From Thalassotalea_H castellviae (lineage in GTDB: Bacteria > Pseudomonadota > Gammaproteobacteria > Enterobacterales > Alteromonadaceae), in contig NZ_JAVRIF010000004.1 of NCBI RefSeq assembly GCF_031846185.1, positions 255,253 through 319,252 of the forward strand: a stretch of 64,000 bases of DNA, read 5' to 3'. The notes under the pieces are model-generated. The model was not told where the DNA came from. It ran no database searches and saw nothing but the letters and a program-made list of their open reading frames with translations. The position numbers and the translations under genes are program-made. Position 1 is the stretch's first letter. The number at the start of each line of letters is the position of its first letter. Shown piece by piece: positions 26,913-35,783 of this stretch.

Positions 26913-27345
26913 GCCTAATAAAATTTACCCTTTTATGGCATTATTTAATTAACAACGAAATACCTTGTTTATATTTTCCTTTATAAATTAATAAGCTAGT
27001 CAACGTAAAATAAAACAAACAGTTATTAAATTTATTAATGTTTATATATTTATAGGGAACTGTATGTACTGATATTAGTTTCTAAACATTCATGCCATTT
27101 TTAATAAATGTAGTTGAATGAGAGCAAGGAACTGGAAGTAAAATGACTTAAATAAAGAGACATTAAAGCCACAGATCAAGAAAAATCCTCTCAGTTGACG
27201 GCAAGTTTTTTTGACATTGCACATTCATAGAAGTTGTTTTGCTTATTAATAACGGGGTTATTGATGTTTCATTACGGATCACCTAGTGTACAAGTTGTGA
27301 TTTTTTAGTTAATCGTGTTGTAAAATCCGAAGGTATTTTAGCTTT
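26913..27345. other. Intergenic region between puuD operon and two-component genes
   Basis: About 430 AT-rich bases between divergent genes. I see no coding frame, tRNA or convincing terminator. AAGG 12 bases ahead of the regulator ATG is a weak ribosome site. Confidence 0.5.
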
Positions 27346-28692
27346 ATGACCCATATTTTAGTTGTCGATGATCGTGCAGATATTCGGATGAGCTTATCCA
27401 TTTTACTTGAAGCACATCAGTATCAAATTATTGAAGCCGAAAATCCTCAAGTTGCGCAACAGAAACTACAAAAAACAACTATTGCTTTAATTATCTTAGA
27501 TATGAATTTCCGTTTGGATTCTACTTCGGGAGAAGAAGGCTTACGATTTTTAGCTTGGCTCAAAAATAACCAGATCTCTGTTCCTGTTATTGCCATGACC
27601 TCATGGAATAATCTCAAACTAGTTACAGAGGCAATGAAGCTAGGTGCAACCGACTTTATTGACAAACCCTGGCGCAATAAGCAACTAATACATAAGGTAG
27701 AACAGCAGCTTACTTTAGCTAGTTTACAAACAGAAAATAACAAAATTAAACAACAATCAAACGCACACATCACCGAGCATTATTCATGGCGTTCAGCTTG
27801 TATGTTGCAATTATTTGACAAGATAAAAACCATTGCAGCTACTGACACTAATATTTTATTAACTGGTGCCCATGGCACAGGTAAAAATACATTAGCCCGA
27901 TTCATCCATCAACAAACTTCACAAACATATCAGCCTTTTGTGTCAGTAAATATGCAGTCTATTACTGATCCTCGTTTTGAGGTTGAAATGTTTGGACAGT
28001 TTAACGCTAGCTGTAATGATACAAACACAGACCAATTTGGCTATTTAGCTTTAGCTGATAAAGGAACCTTATTATTCCAAAACATCGACAGAGCCTCTAA
28101 TAATCAACAAACTAAATTGTTGCAGGTATTAACAAACGGTACCTTTAAAAAGCTAAATTCTAGCAATACCGAACGTTTAAATTGCCGAATAATAAGTAGC
28201 ACTAGCGTTGATTTAAAACAACTCATTAAAAATAACCAATTTAATCAAGAGCTTTATAAGCGATTAAATACAACCCATCTCACCGTACCTGCCCTTCATG
28301 AAAGAATTCAGGATATTATTCCTTTGACGCAATATTTTATTGCAATGTACAGTCAAAAGTATCAACGAGATTATTGTCAATTAACCCAAGGCGCTCAACA
28401 GGCGTTACAAGAATATCATTGGCCTGGTAATATTCGAGAATTGAGCCAACTTGTAGAAAGAGCGGTACTTTTAAATAGCAACCAAGCGCTTGATTGCGAA
28501 GATTTAAGATTAAGCGCAAGTAATCCTAAAATTGAGCTGCCAATAATGACGTTACGAGATGCAGAAATCACGTTAATTCAAAAAGCACTTTTACAAACTG
28601 ACAACAATATCCCGCAAGCAGCAAAATTGTTAGGGTTAACTAAATCTTCAATGTACCGCAGAGTTGAGAAATACGATCTTGCTAAAAATTAA
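27346..28692 (+). CDS. NtrC-family response regulator with degenerate AAA+ domain
   Basis: 448 residues. The receiver domain (1-120) looks functional: acidic pair in VVDDRADIR, phospho-Asp in LIILDMNF, Thr in AMTSW, Lys in FIDKPW. The AAA+ domain (about 145-370) keeps a Walker A (GAHGTGKN, 174-181), but the GAFTGA loop needed to contact sigma-54 is missing (EMFGQFNASCNDTN from residue 214) and the Walker B acidic pair is Gln-Asn (GTLLFQNID, 245-246). The arginine-finger region reads FNQELYKRLN. A Fis-type HTH at the C-terminus (PQAAKLLGLTKSSMYRRVEKY) is intact. It probably acts as a DNA-binding regulator without ATP-driven sigma-54 activation. Overlaps the downstream kinase gene, so they form a pair. 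Confidence 0.87.
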   Translation: MTHILVVDDRADIRMSLSILLEAHQYQIIEAENPQVAQQKLQKTTIALIILDMNFRLDSTSGEEGLRFLAWLKNNQISVPVIAMTSWNNLKLVTEAMKLGATDFIDKPWRNKQLIHKVEQQLTLASLQTENNKIKQQSNAHITEHYSWRSACMLQLFDKIKTIAATDTNILLTGAHGTGKNTLARFIHQQTSQTYQPFVSVNMQSITDPRFEVEMFGQFNASCNDTNTDQFGYLALADKGTLLFQNIDRASNNQQTKLLQVLTNGTFKKLNSSNTERLNCRIISSTSVDLKQLIKNNQFNQELYKRLNTTHLTVPALHERIQDIIPLTQYFIAMYSQKYQRDYCQLTQGAQQALQEYHWPGNIRELSQLVERAVLLNSNQALDCEDLRLSASNPKIELPIMTLRDAEITLIQKALLQTDNNIPQAAKLLGLTKSSMYRRVEKYDLAKN

Positions 28693-29950
28693 TTCGTTAG
28701 AAAAATTCTTATCGATAAAGCTCCTTATCCTGGCATCTCCCAGTTTAATTTTACTCGCTTTATATCAATGGCAAGCAGGTATTCACTGGCAATGGATAAT
28801 TGTGTCACTTTTTGCCCTTTCACTCTTTATATTTTGGTCAATTGCAGTTATTAAATTTCGCGTGATGCGCGCTTTTACCCGAGCAGAATTGCATATAGAT
28901 GCGATAAAGCAAGAAGATTATAATCAATTCGCCAAACCTTCTTTTTCACAAGGCAAAGTCAAAGCTTTCCACCAACAATTGAATCAATTAAGCGATCATT
29001 TACTCAAAAACAAATTAAACTATGACCAACAAGTTTTACGTGTTTATCAACTAATTAATCAGCTTGATATTCCCATTTTACTTTTTAATCAAACGCAAAA
29101 ACTCAGCTTTGCCAACGACGCCAGTACTTCTTTATTTGAAAAACCATGGCACAGTTACTTACATGCTTCAGCAGAGCAATTAGGGCTGAGCTTTGATGGT
29201 ACGAATTGGCATTACCGTCTTGGCATTCATCGTTGGCAGATAAAACACAGCCAAATTCAAGAACAAGACCAAGTACATCAATTATTACTGTTTATAGATA
29301 TCAAGACCCCGCAACGAGAAGGACAATTAATTGCTTGGCAAAAAATTATTCCTGTATTAAGTCAAGAAATCAAAAATTCATTATCGCCGATATCATCGAT
29401 GTCAGAAACTTTAGCGGATCAATCTTTACTTAACAGTGATAGACAAATGTTGCAAACCATCACAGAAAGGTGCCAACATTTGCACAATTTCATAGACAGA
29501 TATTCTTTACTTAATGAAGATATAGAGATTAACAGACAAAATATTTCTATTGCTGAGCTTGCTGATTCGCTTAAAAATACCTTTCACGCATTAACTTTGA
29601 CGTTCGATATTGCGGTTAAAACTATCTGGGTTGATCTCGCTTTATTCGAGCAAGTGTTTATCGATTTACTCGAAAATGCTCAAGAAGCTGAAGCTAAAAA
29701 TGTCCAAATTATTATGTCGAATCACGAACAACATTTACTTATTGAATTGATTGATGATGGACACGGATTTGACCATTTAGGTAATTTATTTATCCCTTAT
29801 TACTCTACAAAATTTGACGGTCAAGGCATAGGTTTAAACTTTTGTAAAAATGTAATTGAGCATCATCAAGGTGTCATTGAACTTCATAATAATGAAGTAA
29901 AAGGGGTAACGATTATGATCATTATACCGCTGACTTCTGCTGACAATTAA
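28679..29950 (+). CDS. Membrane sensor kinase-like protein lacking the phospho-acceptor His
   Basis: About 423 residues if started at the TTG at 28679 (a TTG at 28664 is also possible; no ATG fits), overlapping the regulator gene by 14 bases. Two adjacent membrane helices (LLILASPSLILLALYQW and WQWIIVSLFALSLFIFWSI) begin the protein, then a HAMP/PAS-like region (VYQLINQLDIPILLFNQTQ). The dimerisation motif reads VLSQEIKNSLSPI, with CAA at 29363-29365 giving Gln where kinases have His. The ATPase domain keeps its N, G1 and G2 boxes (LLENAQEA, IDDGHGF, GQGIGLNF). It may be a phosphatase-type or pseudo-kinase partner of the upstream regulator. Confidence 0.85.
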   Translation: MLKINSLEKFLSIKLLILASPSLILLALYQWQAGIHWQWIIVSLFALSLFIFWSIAVIKFRVMRAFTRAELHIDAIKQEDYNQFAKPSFSQGKVKAFHQQLNQLSDHLLKNKLNYDQQVLRVYQLINQLDIPILLFNQTQKLSFANDASTSLFEKPWHSYLHASAEQLGLSFDGTNWHYRLGIHRWQIKHSQIQEQDQVHQLLLFIDIKTPQREGQLIAWQKIIPVLSQEIKNSLSPISSMSETLADQSLLNSDRQMLQTITERCQHLHNFIDRYSLLNEDIEINRQNISIAELADSLKNTFHALTLTFDIAVKTIWVDLALFEQVFIDLLENAQEAEAKNVQIIMSNHEQHLLIELIDDGHGFDHLGNLFIPYYSTKFDGQGIGLNFCKNVIEHHQGVIELHNNEVKGVTIMIIIPLTSADN

Positions 29951-30237
29951 CTAAAAAATCACCAGTTCGAAAATGGGATATTTTGGTTCGATATTGAAAC
30001 CAATAAACAATCAAAAATCATAAGCTGTTGTTTTAAAGTAACTTACCACAACAAAAGCAAAGCTATTATTTTTAGTGTTTTAATCGAATTTATCGATAAA
30101 AGCGTAAGTATTGTTGCCTTTTATAAAGAGAAAATGCGATGATTAACCTATTATATAATGCCAATTACATTTAATTTTCAATTTACTTTAATTATTGTAA
30201 AGCTATTACTAACTAGGATTATACTTAAGGAAAAACC

Positions 30238-30708
30238 ATGAATTTGATAAAGAAAACATCGCTCGCTTGTGCTTTAATTTTATCGACGACAATTGCAACC
30301 GCAGAACCAGCAAAATCAGAAAAACATGCTAAGAAAGCCACCGAATTACGCCAGTCAATCTTCGCATTGATGGGGAGTAATATGGGACCACTAGGTGGCA
30401 TGGCAAAAGGTAAAATGCCGTTTGATGTCAAAGCGATTGAAAAACACGCCTTAAGAATTAATCAACTTTCTTTCATGATTGCTGATTACACTAGTACCGA
30501 CACTTCAAAGTATGAAGTAAAAACAGAGGCATTAAATAAAGTGTGGCAAGAAAGAGATTTATTTGTTGAAAAGATTGCAGACTTGAATAAATCGTCGGCA
30601 CATTTAATGGCGGTAGTAAAAACAGGCGACGAAGGCGCAATTAAAAAAGCCATTGGTGGCGTAGGTAAAACATGTGGCGGTTGTCACGATGTATTTAAAA
30701 AAGATTAG
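30238..30708 (+). CDS. Cytochrome c' / c-556 family protein
   Basis: 156-residue secreted four-helix haem protein. Signal peptide about 1-22 (MNLIKKTSLACALILSTTIATA), then ELRQSIFALMGSNMGPLGGMAKGK and a C-terminal haem site CGGCHDVFKK. The Met in FALMG is at the usual distal-ligand position of this family. It acts in the periplasm in electron transfer or in NO binding. Strong ribosome site (AAGGAAAAACC). Converges with a cytochrome b561-like gene; the two often occur together as a small redox module. Confidence 0.92.
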   Translation: MNLIKKTSLACALILSTTIATAEPAKSEKHAKKATELRQSIFALMGSNMGPLGGMAKGKMPFDVKAIEKHALRINQLSFMIADYTSTDTSKYEVKTEALNKVWQERDLFVEKIADLNKSSAHLMAVVKTGDEGAIKKAIGGVGKTCGGCHDVFKKD

Positions 30709-30718
30709 TTAACCGTAA

Positions 30719-30748
30719 ATCGCTGAGGCATTTTTCGCCTCGGCGATA
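30719..30748. terminator. Hairpin between cytochrome c' and cytochrome b genes
   Basis: ATCGCTGAGGC and GCCTCGGCGAT pair around ATTTTTC. No clear T-run follows on either strand, so termination strength is uncertain; it lies between two converging genes. Confidence 0.5.
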
Positions 30749-30790
30749 TCAATTAACAATAAGTACACTAAGCTTAATCAAACTGACGAA

Positions 30791-31483
30791 TCAATAATAA
30801 TACTCTTCAATGACTGGTGCATTAATAACAACTAACCAGTAAACAAACAAAACAACACCTAGCGCTACGATGATAGCTTTCATTAATTTTGAATGCTTAA
30901 TGCCATATTTGTTATCGCCATTATCAAGTAATTTTTTTCCGGTAAACATAGGTTTTATCAAATTTTGTTTTTTGATGATTAAATAGTAAAAAACCGCAAA
31001 AATATGAATCACAGACAATGTCGCTATTATATTAAATCCATTGATGTGAACCATTTTAAGTAACTTTTCAAATTCTGCACTTAACACACCATTGTATGGG
31101 CCCGCAGAAAATATATCATCGCTTATAAATAATCCGCTTGTAGCTTGTAGTAGCACTGCTATTAAGATAAAAATTACCATAAGGCTACCCAAAGGGTTGT
31201 GACCAATATAGCTTTTAACTTTGCCAGCTCTTAGTTGTTGAAAATAAATTTTTAGCTGATGAGGCCGTGGAATAAAATTAACAAATTTAGCGTGAGTAGT
31301 GCCAACAAAGCCCCACAATATTCTAAAAAGGGTTAAACCTAACGCGGTGTAGCCAAGTTTAATATGAAGCTCAATCAAACCATTATCTTGATCTGATGTG
31401 TACCAAAGTGCGAGAAGCACGCCTACAAAACACCAGTGAAAAATTCTGACGGGTAAATCCCATACAAGTTGTTGTTTAGCCAT
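30791..31483 (-). CDS. Cytochrome b561-like membrane protein
   Basis: 230 residues from the ATG at 31483, preceded by GGATGGTGATA; a frame upstream to 31510 is less likely. Starts QLVWDLPVRIFHWCFVGVLLALW, the signature of the CybB/Ni-Fe-hydrogenase-type b cytochromes, with His in RIFHW and in later helices (ELHIKLGYTALGL, MVHINGFNIIATLSVIHIFAVFYY) as haem ligands. Four to five membrane helices; a final C-terminal helix near 200-217. It probably passes electrons between the quinone pool and a periplasmic c-type cytochrome such as its convergent neighbour. Confidence 0.88.
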   Translation of the reverse strand: MAKQQLVWDLPVRIFHWCFVGVLLALWYTSDQDNGLIELHIKLGYTALGLTLFRILWGFVGTTHAKFVNFIPRPHQLKIYFQQLRAGKVKSYIGHNPLGSLMVIFILIAVLLQATSGLFISDDIFSAGPYNGVLSAEFEKLLKMVHINGFNIIATLSVIHIFAVFYYLIIKKQNLIKPMFTGKKLLDNGDNKYGIKHSKLMKAIIVALGVVLFVYWLVVINAPVIEEYYY

Positions 31484-31601
31484 TATCACCATCCAAAAAG
31501 TTACCCACAAACTTTATGCTTTAATAAAGGGATTTTATAGCGGTTTTCGATAAGTGGTTAATTTTTCACGCTATAACTATTAATATTAATTGAAAATGCA
31601 A

Positions 31602-32024
31602 TTAACTAAATAAATGCTTGCACCATGACAATAAACCTGTCGCGGGTTTGATACTATTATCATAACTCTGTTCTAACACTTTTAACCGCAATGAAAAAGT
31701 GCCACCATGATCCCAAGGCCACCATAATGCAACGATGGCAGGGCAAGATTCTTGTGCGGGTAAAGCAAGAATTTTTTGATTTTTACTCAGTTTAGCTAAG
31801 TTACCTAATTGCGTTTTTAATTCTTTAGGCATTTTTTTAACGGTTTTGCTGTGCCATTCATCCGTTAATGTATTTCTTAATTTAGCTAAAACAACATCGG
31901 ATTTATTTTGCGCGAATTCACTGAGCATCATCGCTAACTTTTCTTCGTATTGCCAAGGGATATTATCCCCGAGTGAATGTCTGAGTTCAGCGGTTAAATG
32001 TGCTATTTGTTCAGGTGAGTACAA
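31602..32024 (-). CDS. Hypothetical protein, 140 residues
   Basis: I do not recognise a family. Start is a TTG at 32022-32024 with TTAAGG eight bases upstream, and no ATG is available. The first half is helical and charged (PEQIAHLTAELRHSL, EEKLAMMLSEFAQNKSDVVLAKLRNTL). The second half has a compact CPAIVALWWPWDHGGTFSLRLKVLEQSYD segment that looks like a folded, possibly ligand-binding core. No signal peptide or membrane helix. It stands alone between the cytochrome b gene and the M61 peptidase gene. Confidence 0.6.
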   Translation of the reverse strand: MYSPEQIAHLTAELRHSLGDNIPWQYEEKLAMMLSEFAQNKSDVVLAKLRNTLTDEWHSKTVKKMPKELKTQLGNLAKLSKNQKILALPAQESCPAIVALWWPWDHGGTFSLRLKVLEQSYDNSIKPATGLLSWCKHLFS

Positions 32025-32222
32025 GGTTAATACCTTAATTATTATTTCGATGATATGAGTTAGTTTAGTTGGCTTGAGCTACACAGTTACCCTCTTATTA
32101 TGTAACTCAGCCAATTCAATACTATGATCTACCGTGCTTTGATTTGCAAAACTATACTAGGGCATATTGATCTTTGCTGTTTGTGTTTTGTTGAAAGATC
32201 AACACGCCCTAGTTTCTCTCAA

Positions 32223-34109
32223 CTAGTTTTTTACCCGTTCTAAAGGTTGCACCGAAGCTTGTTCTTCTTCTTGAACTTCTTCAACAGTATCTTCACCTAA
32301 CCAATCAACTAAGAAGCTTTGGTGAGTATCAAGTAGTAATTCAACATCTAATTTAGTGACTTTTAAACTTGGATCGCTGATAAACGCGATTTGTTTTTTA
32401 ACGGTTTCGCCCCGTTGAATGTATTCTATAGTCGTTACATCGCCTGGTGAAAACTGTGCTAACGCTTTATCCCATAACTCACTATTACGAATAGTTCTTC
32501 GGCCTAATTTAACAATTTGATCGCCACGCTCAACCCCTGCTCGGTATAGCGGGCTACCAACGAGTATTGTATTATTAACTATTGCATCTTCACCACGGAA
32601 ATTGAAATTCACTTTACCGAGAAATGCACTTTCATCGTCTTTTTGCTCCAGCTTTAAACCAACAGGCGCTAACAAAGCGGTAAAATCAGGTTTGGTTTGA
32701 CCATAAATATGCTCGGCAAAGAACTTATCCGCAAATAGTGGGTCACCGGTAATTTTGACTAGTGTAGCAAGTGCATCCTCACGAGAATAAGGAGTTTCTG
32801 TTTTGCCAAAATCAAGCCACAGTTGACGCATGTAATCATCTAGTGATTTGCCCGGAAACTGTGCACGTAAAGCTAAATCTAACGCTAAACCCATTGCACG
32901 ACCATAGGAATAATAGCTAAAAAAGATATTATGATAATTGGTTCTATCTTTTGACACGCCAGCATCGGTAAATGTTGCTAACTGACTTGCGCCTTCAGGG
33001 GTAAAATATAATCGACCACGCATGTTGTATGCTTGGTTAATAATGCTTGCGACTTTATCTAGGTACTTATCTTCGTCCCATTCCTGCGTTCTTTTTAAAA
33101 TAAGATCGCCATAATAAGTAGTAAACCCTTCCGCCAACCATAAGCTTGGCGTCATATTCGCATCAATGTATTTAAATGGCTCTAACTCTTTAGGACGAAT
33201 ACGTTCGACATTCCACGCGTGAAAAAACTCATGAGATAAAGTGCCTAGCTGACTATATTCGGCTTCATCTAACGAGGTTGAATTAGTTAAAATGGTGGAG
33301 TTACGATGTTCCATACCATCGCCACTAACATGTGGAAGATAACATGCAATAAAGGTATATTCGCCATAATCAAACGTCGGTAATTCACCAAACACTTTAA
33401 TTTGCTCTTCAACTACCGCTTTGGCTTTTTCAGTGTATTTATCTAGATCCTCATCAATTCCGTCGTGGTGAACAGCTAACTTAATGGTTTGCGTTTTGCC
33501 GCCAGAATTGACTTGCCAACTGCGTACTTGATGATCGCTTAATTCTGTTGGGCTATCTAAAAAATATTGTAAATTTGGCGCTGTAAATGAATATTTTCCT
33601 TGGCCTTTTACTAATTGTGTCGCTACTTTCCAACGTGGATCGAAAGGTCGAAACTCTACGTTTATTTCTCGATCTTCGTGGTTTGTCGCCCACACAAAAG
33701 TCGCTGGCATATTTAGATGGGCATGCGTGCGATCAATTTGATTATAAGTACCATCAGCCCTATCACCAAATAAGGTATAACTAAACGTGACTTCACCATC
33801 ATGGCCCGCAATGTGCCATTGATATGGATTAGGTCGAGTAATCTCTAACGGCTGCCCTACACTATTCACCGCCCTAACTTTGTAGACATTTTTAATAAAT
33901 TCATGCATCGCATATCGACCAGGGGACGAACGGCTCATTTGCACTTCTAGCACTTGCTTTTCAATACCGGTAAATGTTGCAGAAATCTCTGCTTCATGAT
34001 GCACAGCATTATCAAACGACACTTGATATATCGTTTCCCCATCGGCGAATACCCAATGGCTTGCCAATGCTAATGACCAAGTTAAACAACGGGCGATTTG
34101 CTTCCTCAT
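32223..34109 (-). CDS. M61 family metallopeptidase with PDZ domain
   Basis: 628 residues. Signal peptide about 1-22 (MRKQIARCLTWSLALASHWVFA), N-terminal beta domain, then the M61 catalytic domain with GDGMEHRNST (263-272) and zinc motif HEFFHAWN at 293-300, and WLAEGFTTYYGD supplying the third ligand. A PDZ domain (about 500-585: GSPLYRAGVERGDQIVKLG) follows. Family members are glycyl-type aminopeptidases working in the periplasm or at the cell surface. AGGAT ribosome site. Monocistronic by appearance, next to an AraC regulator transcribed away from it. Confidence 0.93.
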   Translation of the reverse strand: MRKQIARCLTWSLALASHWVFADGETIYQVSFDNAVHHEAEISATFTGIEKQVLEVQMSRSSPGRYAMHEFIKNVYKVRAVNSVGQPLEITRPNPYQWHIAGHDGEVTFSYTLFGDRADGTYNQIDRTHAHLNMPATFVWATNHEDREINVEFRPFDPRWKVATQLVKGQGKYSFTAPNLQYFLDSPTELSDHQVRSWQVNSGGKTQTIKLAVHHDGIDEDLDKYTEKAKAVVEEQIKVFGELPTFDYGEYTFIACYLPHVSGDGMEHRNSTILTNSTSLDEAEYSQLGTLSHEFFHAWNVERIRPKELEPFKYIDANMTPSLWLAEGFTTYYGDLILKRTQEWDEDKYLDKVASIINQAYNMRGRLYFTPEGASQLATFTDAGVSKDRTNYHNIFFSYYSYGRAMGLALDLALRAQFPGKSLDDYMRQLWLDFGKTETPYSREDALATLVKITGDPLFADKFFAEHIYGQTKPDFTALLAPVGLKLEQKDDESAFLGKVNFNFRGEDAIVNNTILVGSPLYRAGVERGDQIVKLGRRTIRNSELWDKALAQFSPGDVTTIEYIQRGETVKKQIAFISDPSLKVTKLDVELLLDTHQSFLVDWLGEDTVEEVQEEEQASVQPLERVKN

Positions 34110-34301
34110 TTTTTATCCTATGAGCTATCTTTTTTTAGAATTTGTTAAAGTGTAATTACTATTGTCTATTGAATACAATCACTTTTTAAACTTTATTATG
34201 TGAACAAATAGTAGTTTTTATCCCCAAAACTTGAATTTTTGCCTGTTATGGCAAAAACTTAACGTCAGTATTAAGAGAGTTTTATAACGACTGTAGATGA
34301 A

Positions 34302-35060
34302 ATGACAATTGACTCAAACCTAGAAACTTTACCTCCTATTTCGGTACTCCATCGTGAAATACCAGCACTTGCAGGTATCAATAAATATCAACATCATCAA
34401 ACGCAATGTATCTATGTGCATTCAGGTGTACTTGCCATTATTACTGAGCATGGTCGATATTTTATTCCGCCTCAGCAAGCGATTATTATTCCTGACGAAC
34501 TGATACATGAATTGCTTGCTAAAACCGAAGTAAAACTGAGTATTTTTTATTTTATCGCTGAAGAATCAACGCACTTACCAACTCATCCACAAGTTATAAC
34601 TGTTGATCCTTTATTAACAGCGTTAATGAATGAAAGCTTGCAAATTTCAAACGATTATTTGTGGGAATCTAGTGATGGCCGTTTATTACGCCTTATACGT
34701 GATAAGTTATCTCAAGCAAAGGTATTAGATACGTTTTTGCCTTATCCAAAAGATTCTCGATTAACGAATATCACTGAGCGTTTATTAAAACATCCATCCC
34801 TTAAAAGTGATTTAAATTTTTGGGGCAAATTCGTCAATGCTTCACCACGAACCTTAAGTCGTGTTTTTAAAAAAGAGACCAATATTACTTATAGTGAATG
34901 GCGACAAAGATTAAACATTCAAATTACAATCAAACATTTGTCCCTTGGTGATAGTATTAATAGCATTGCTGAGCTTTTAGGATACGAATCAAGTTCCGCA
35001 TTTATTTATATGTTTAGAAAGCAGATGGGCGTTTCTCCCAGCCAATTTTTAAAAAATTAA
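34302..35060 (+). CDS. AraC-family transcriptional regulator
   Basis: 252 residues. An N-terminal cupin-like sensor domain (about 20-110: HQTQCIYVHSGVLAIITEHGRYFIPPQQAIIIP) and a C-terminal pair of AraC helix-turn-helix motifs (about 160-250: FWGKFVNASPRTLSRVFKKE and INSIAELLGYESSSAFIYMFRKQMG) are visible. It is followed 43 bases later by a secreted NTF2-like protein on the same strand, the best candidate for an immediate target. The effector is unknown. Confidence 0.9.
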   Translation: MTIDSNLETLPPISVLHREIPALAGINKYQHHQTQCIYVHSGVLAIITEHGRYFIPPQQAIIIPDELIHELLAKTEVKLSIFYFIAEESTHLPTHPQVITVDPLLTALMNESLQISNDYLWESSDGRLLRLIRDKLSQAKVLDTFLPYPKDSRLTNITERLLKHPSLKSDLNFWGKFVNASPRTLSRVFKKETNITYSEWRQRLNIQITIKHLSLGDSINSIAELLGYESSSAFIYMFRKQMGVSPSQFLKN

Positions 35061-35103
35061 CGCTGCTCTGTTATCTCCAACCACTTTACGAAAGGCATGA
35101 AAA

Positions 35104-35550
35104 ATGAAAACCATCAACTTAGCATTAATATCACTCTGTTTATTTTTAAGTTTTAGCAGTATTGCTCAGACCCAATATACTGGGGATAAAGCCCAAGCTG
35201 CAGCGGTGGAGAAAGCGGTAAATTATTACCTTGAAGGGAGCTTGTTGGGTGATCCTAACGTAGTTGCTAAAGCATTTCATCCAGATGCTAGGGTTCAAGG
35301 GATTAGAAACGGAAAGCATGCGGTTTATGACATGAAAACTTTTCTTGGCTTTTTTAGTACCGAAAAACCAGGAACACACACTACACATATTATTTCAGTA
35401 GATATTGAGGAAAATGCTGCATCAGTTCGCGCTGAATGGGATATGGGCACTTGGAAATATGTCGATTATCTTTCTTTATTAAAAAATAATGGTGAATGGA
35501 AAATCGTAAATAAAATATACACAGTCGTAAAAAAAGCAGCAAAACCTTAA
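35104..35550 (+). CDS. Secreted NTF2-like (lumazine-binding-like) protein
   Basis: 148 residues with a signal peptide (MKTINLALISLCLFLSFSSIAQ). The rest has the NTF2/SnoaL-like cone fold typical of the putative lumazine-binding group: AAVEKAVNYYLEGSLLGDPNVVAKAFHPDARVQ and the paired strands ASVRAEWDMGTWKYVDYLSLLKNNGEWKIVNKIY. No catalytic assignment is possible. An AAAGGC ribosome site precedes the ATG. Probably co-transcribed with the AraC regulator upstream. Confidence 0.82.
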   Translation: MKTINLALISLCLFLSFSSIAQTQYTGDKAQAAAVEKAVNYYLEGSLLGDPNVVAKAFHPDARVQGIRNGKHAVYDMKTFLGFFSTEKPGTHTTHIISVDIEENAASVRAEWDMGTWKYVDYLSLLKNNGEWKIVNKIYTVVKKAAKP

Positions 35551-35566
35551 TTATTACAACAAAGCG

Positions 35567-35782
35567 TTATTTAACTTCTTTTATATTAGCGGTTGCCAGA
35601 TTAAATTTTTCGATACAAGCTTTGCATATACATGATTTATTAACATATTCATCACTGACTTGTTCAATCAGTTCCGCTGGCACTTTTTCTTTTGTACACC
35701 AACAAGGCTCAGCTGCATTCACGCCACATTGGTTGTTTGCCTGGCATAACGGGCAAACTGTATTATCAACCTGTTCAGTCAT
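35567..35782 (-). CDS. Cysteine-rich CWC family protein
   Basis: 71 residues from the ATG at 35782, one base after the stop of the LacI gene; a longer frame to 35809 would overlap that gene. Eight Cys in pairs (CPLCQ, CGVN, CWCTK, CICKACIEKF) mark the CWC family, presumably a zinc- or metal-binding small protein of unknown function. Probably translated from the tail of the lacI-like transcript. Confidence 0.78.
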   Translation of the reverse strand: MTEQVDNTVCPLCQANNQCGVNAAEPCWCTKEKVPAELIEQVSDEYVNKSCICKACIEKFNLATANIKEVK

Positions 35783-35783
35783 A

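Noticed and set aside
27447..27773. 108-residue minus-strand frame opposite the NtrC-like regulator
   Set aside because: Antisense shadow with no start site; Cys/Ser-rich composition is typical of such frames.
28482..28493. AAGCGCTTG core inside the NtrC-like gene (and another in the GH1 gene near 39333)
   Set aside because: Shares only the inner core with the LacI operators and lies within coding sequence; lacks the TGTA/TACA ends.
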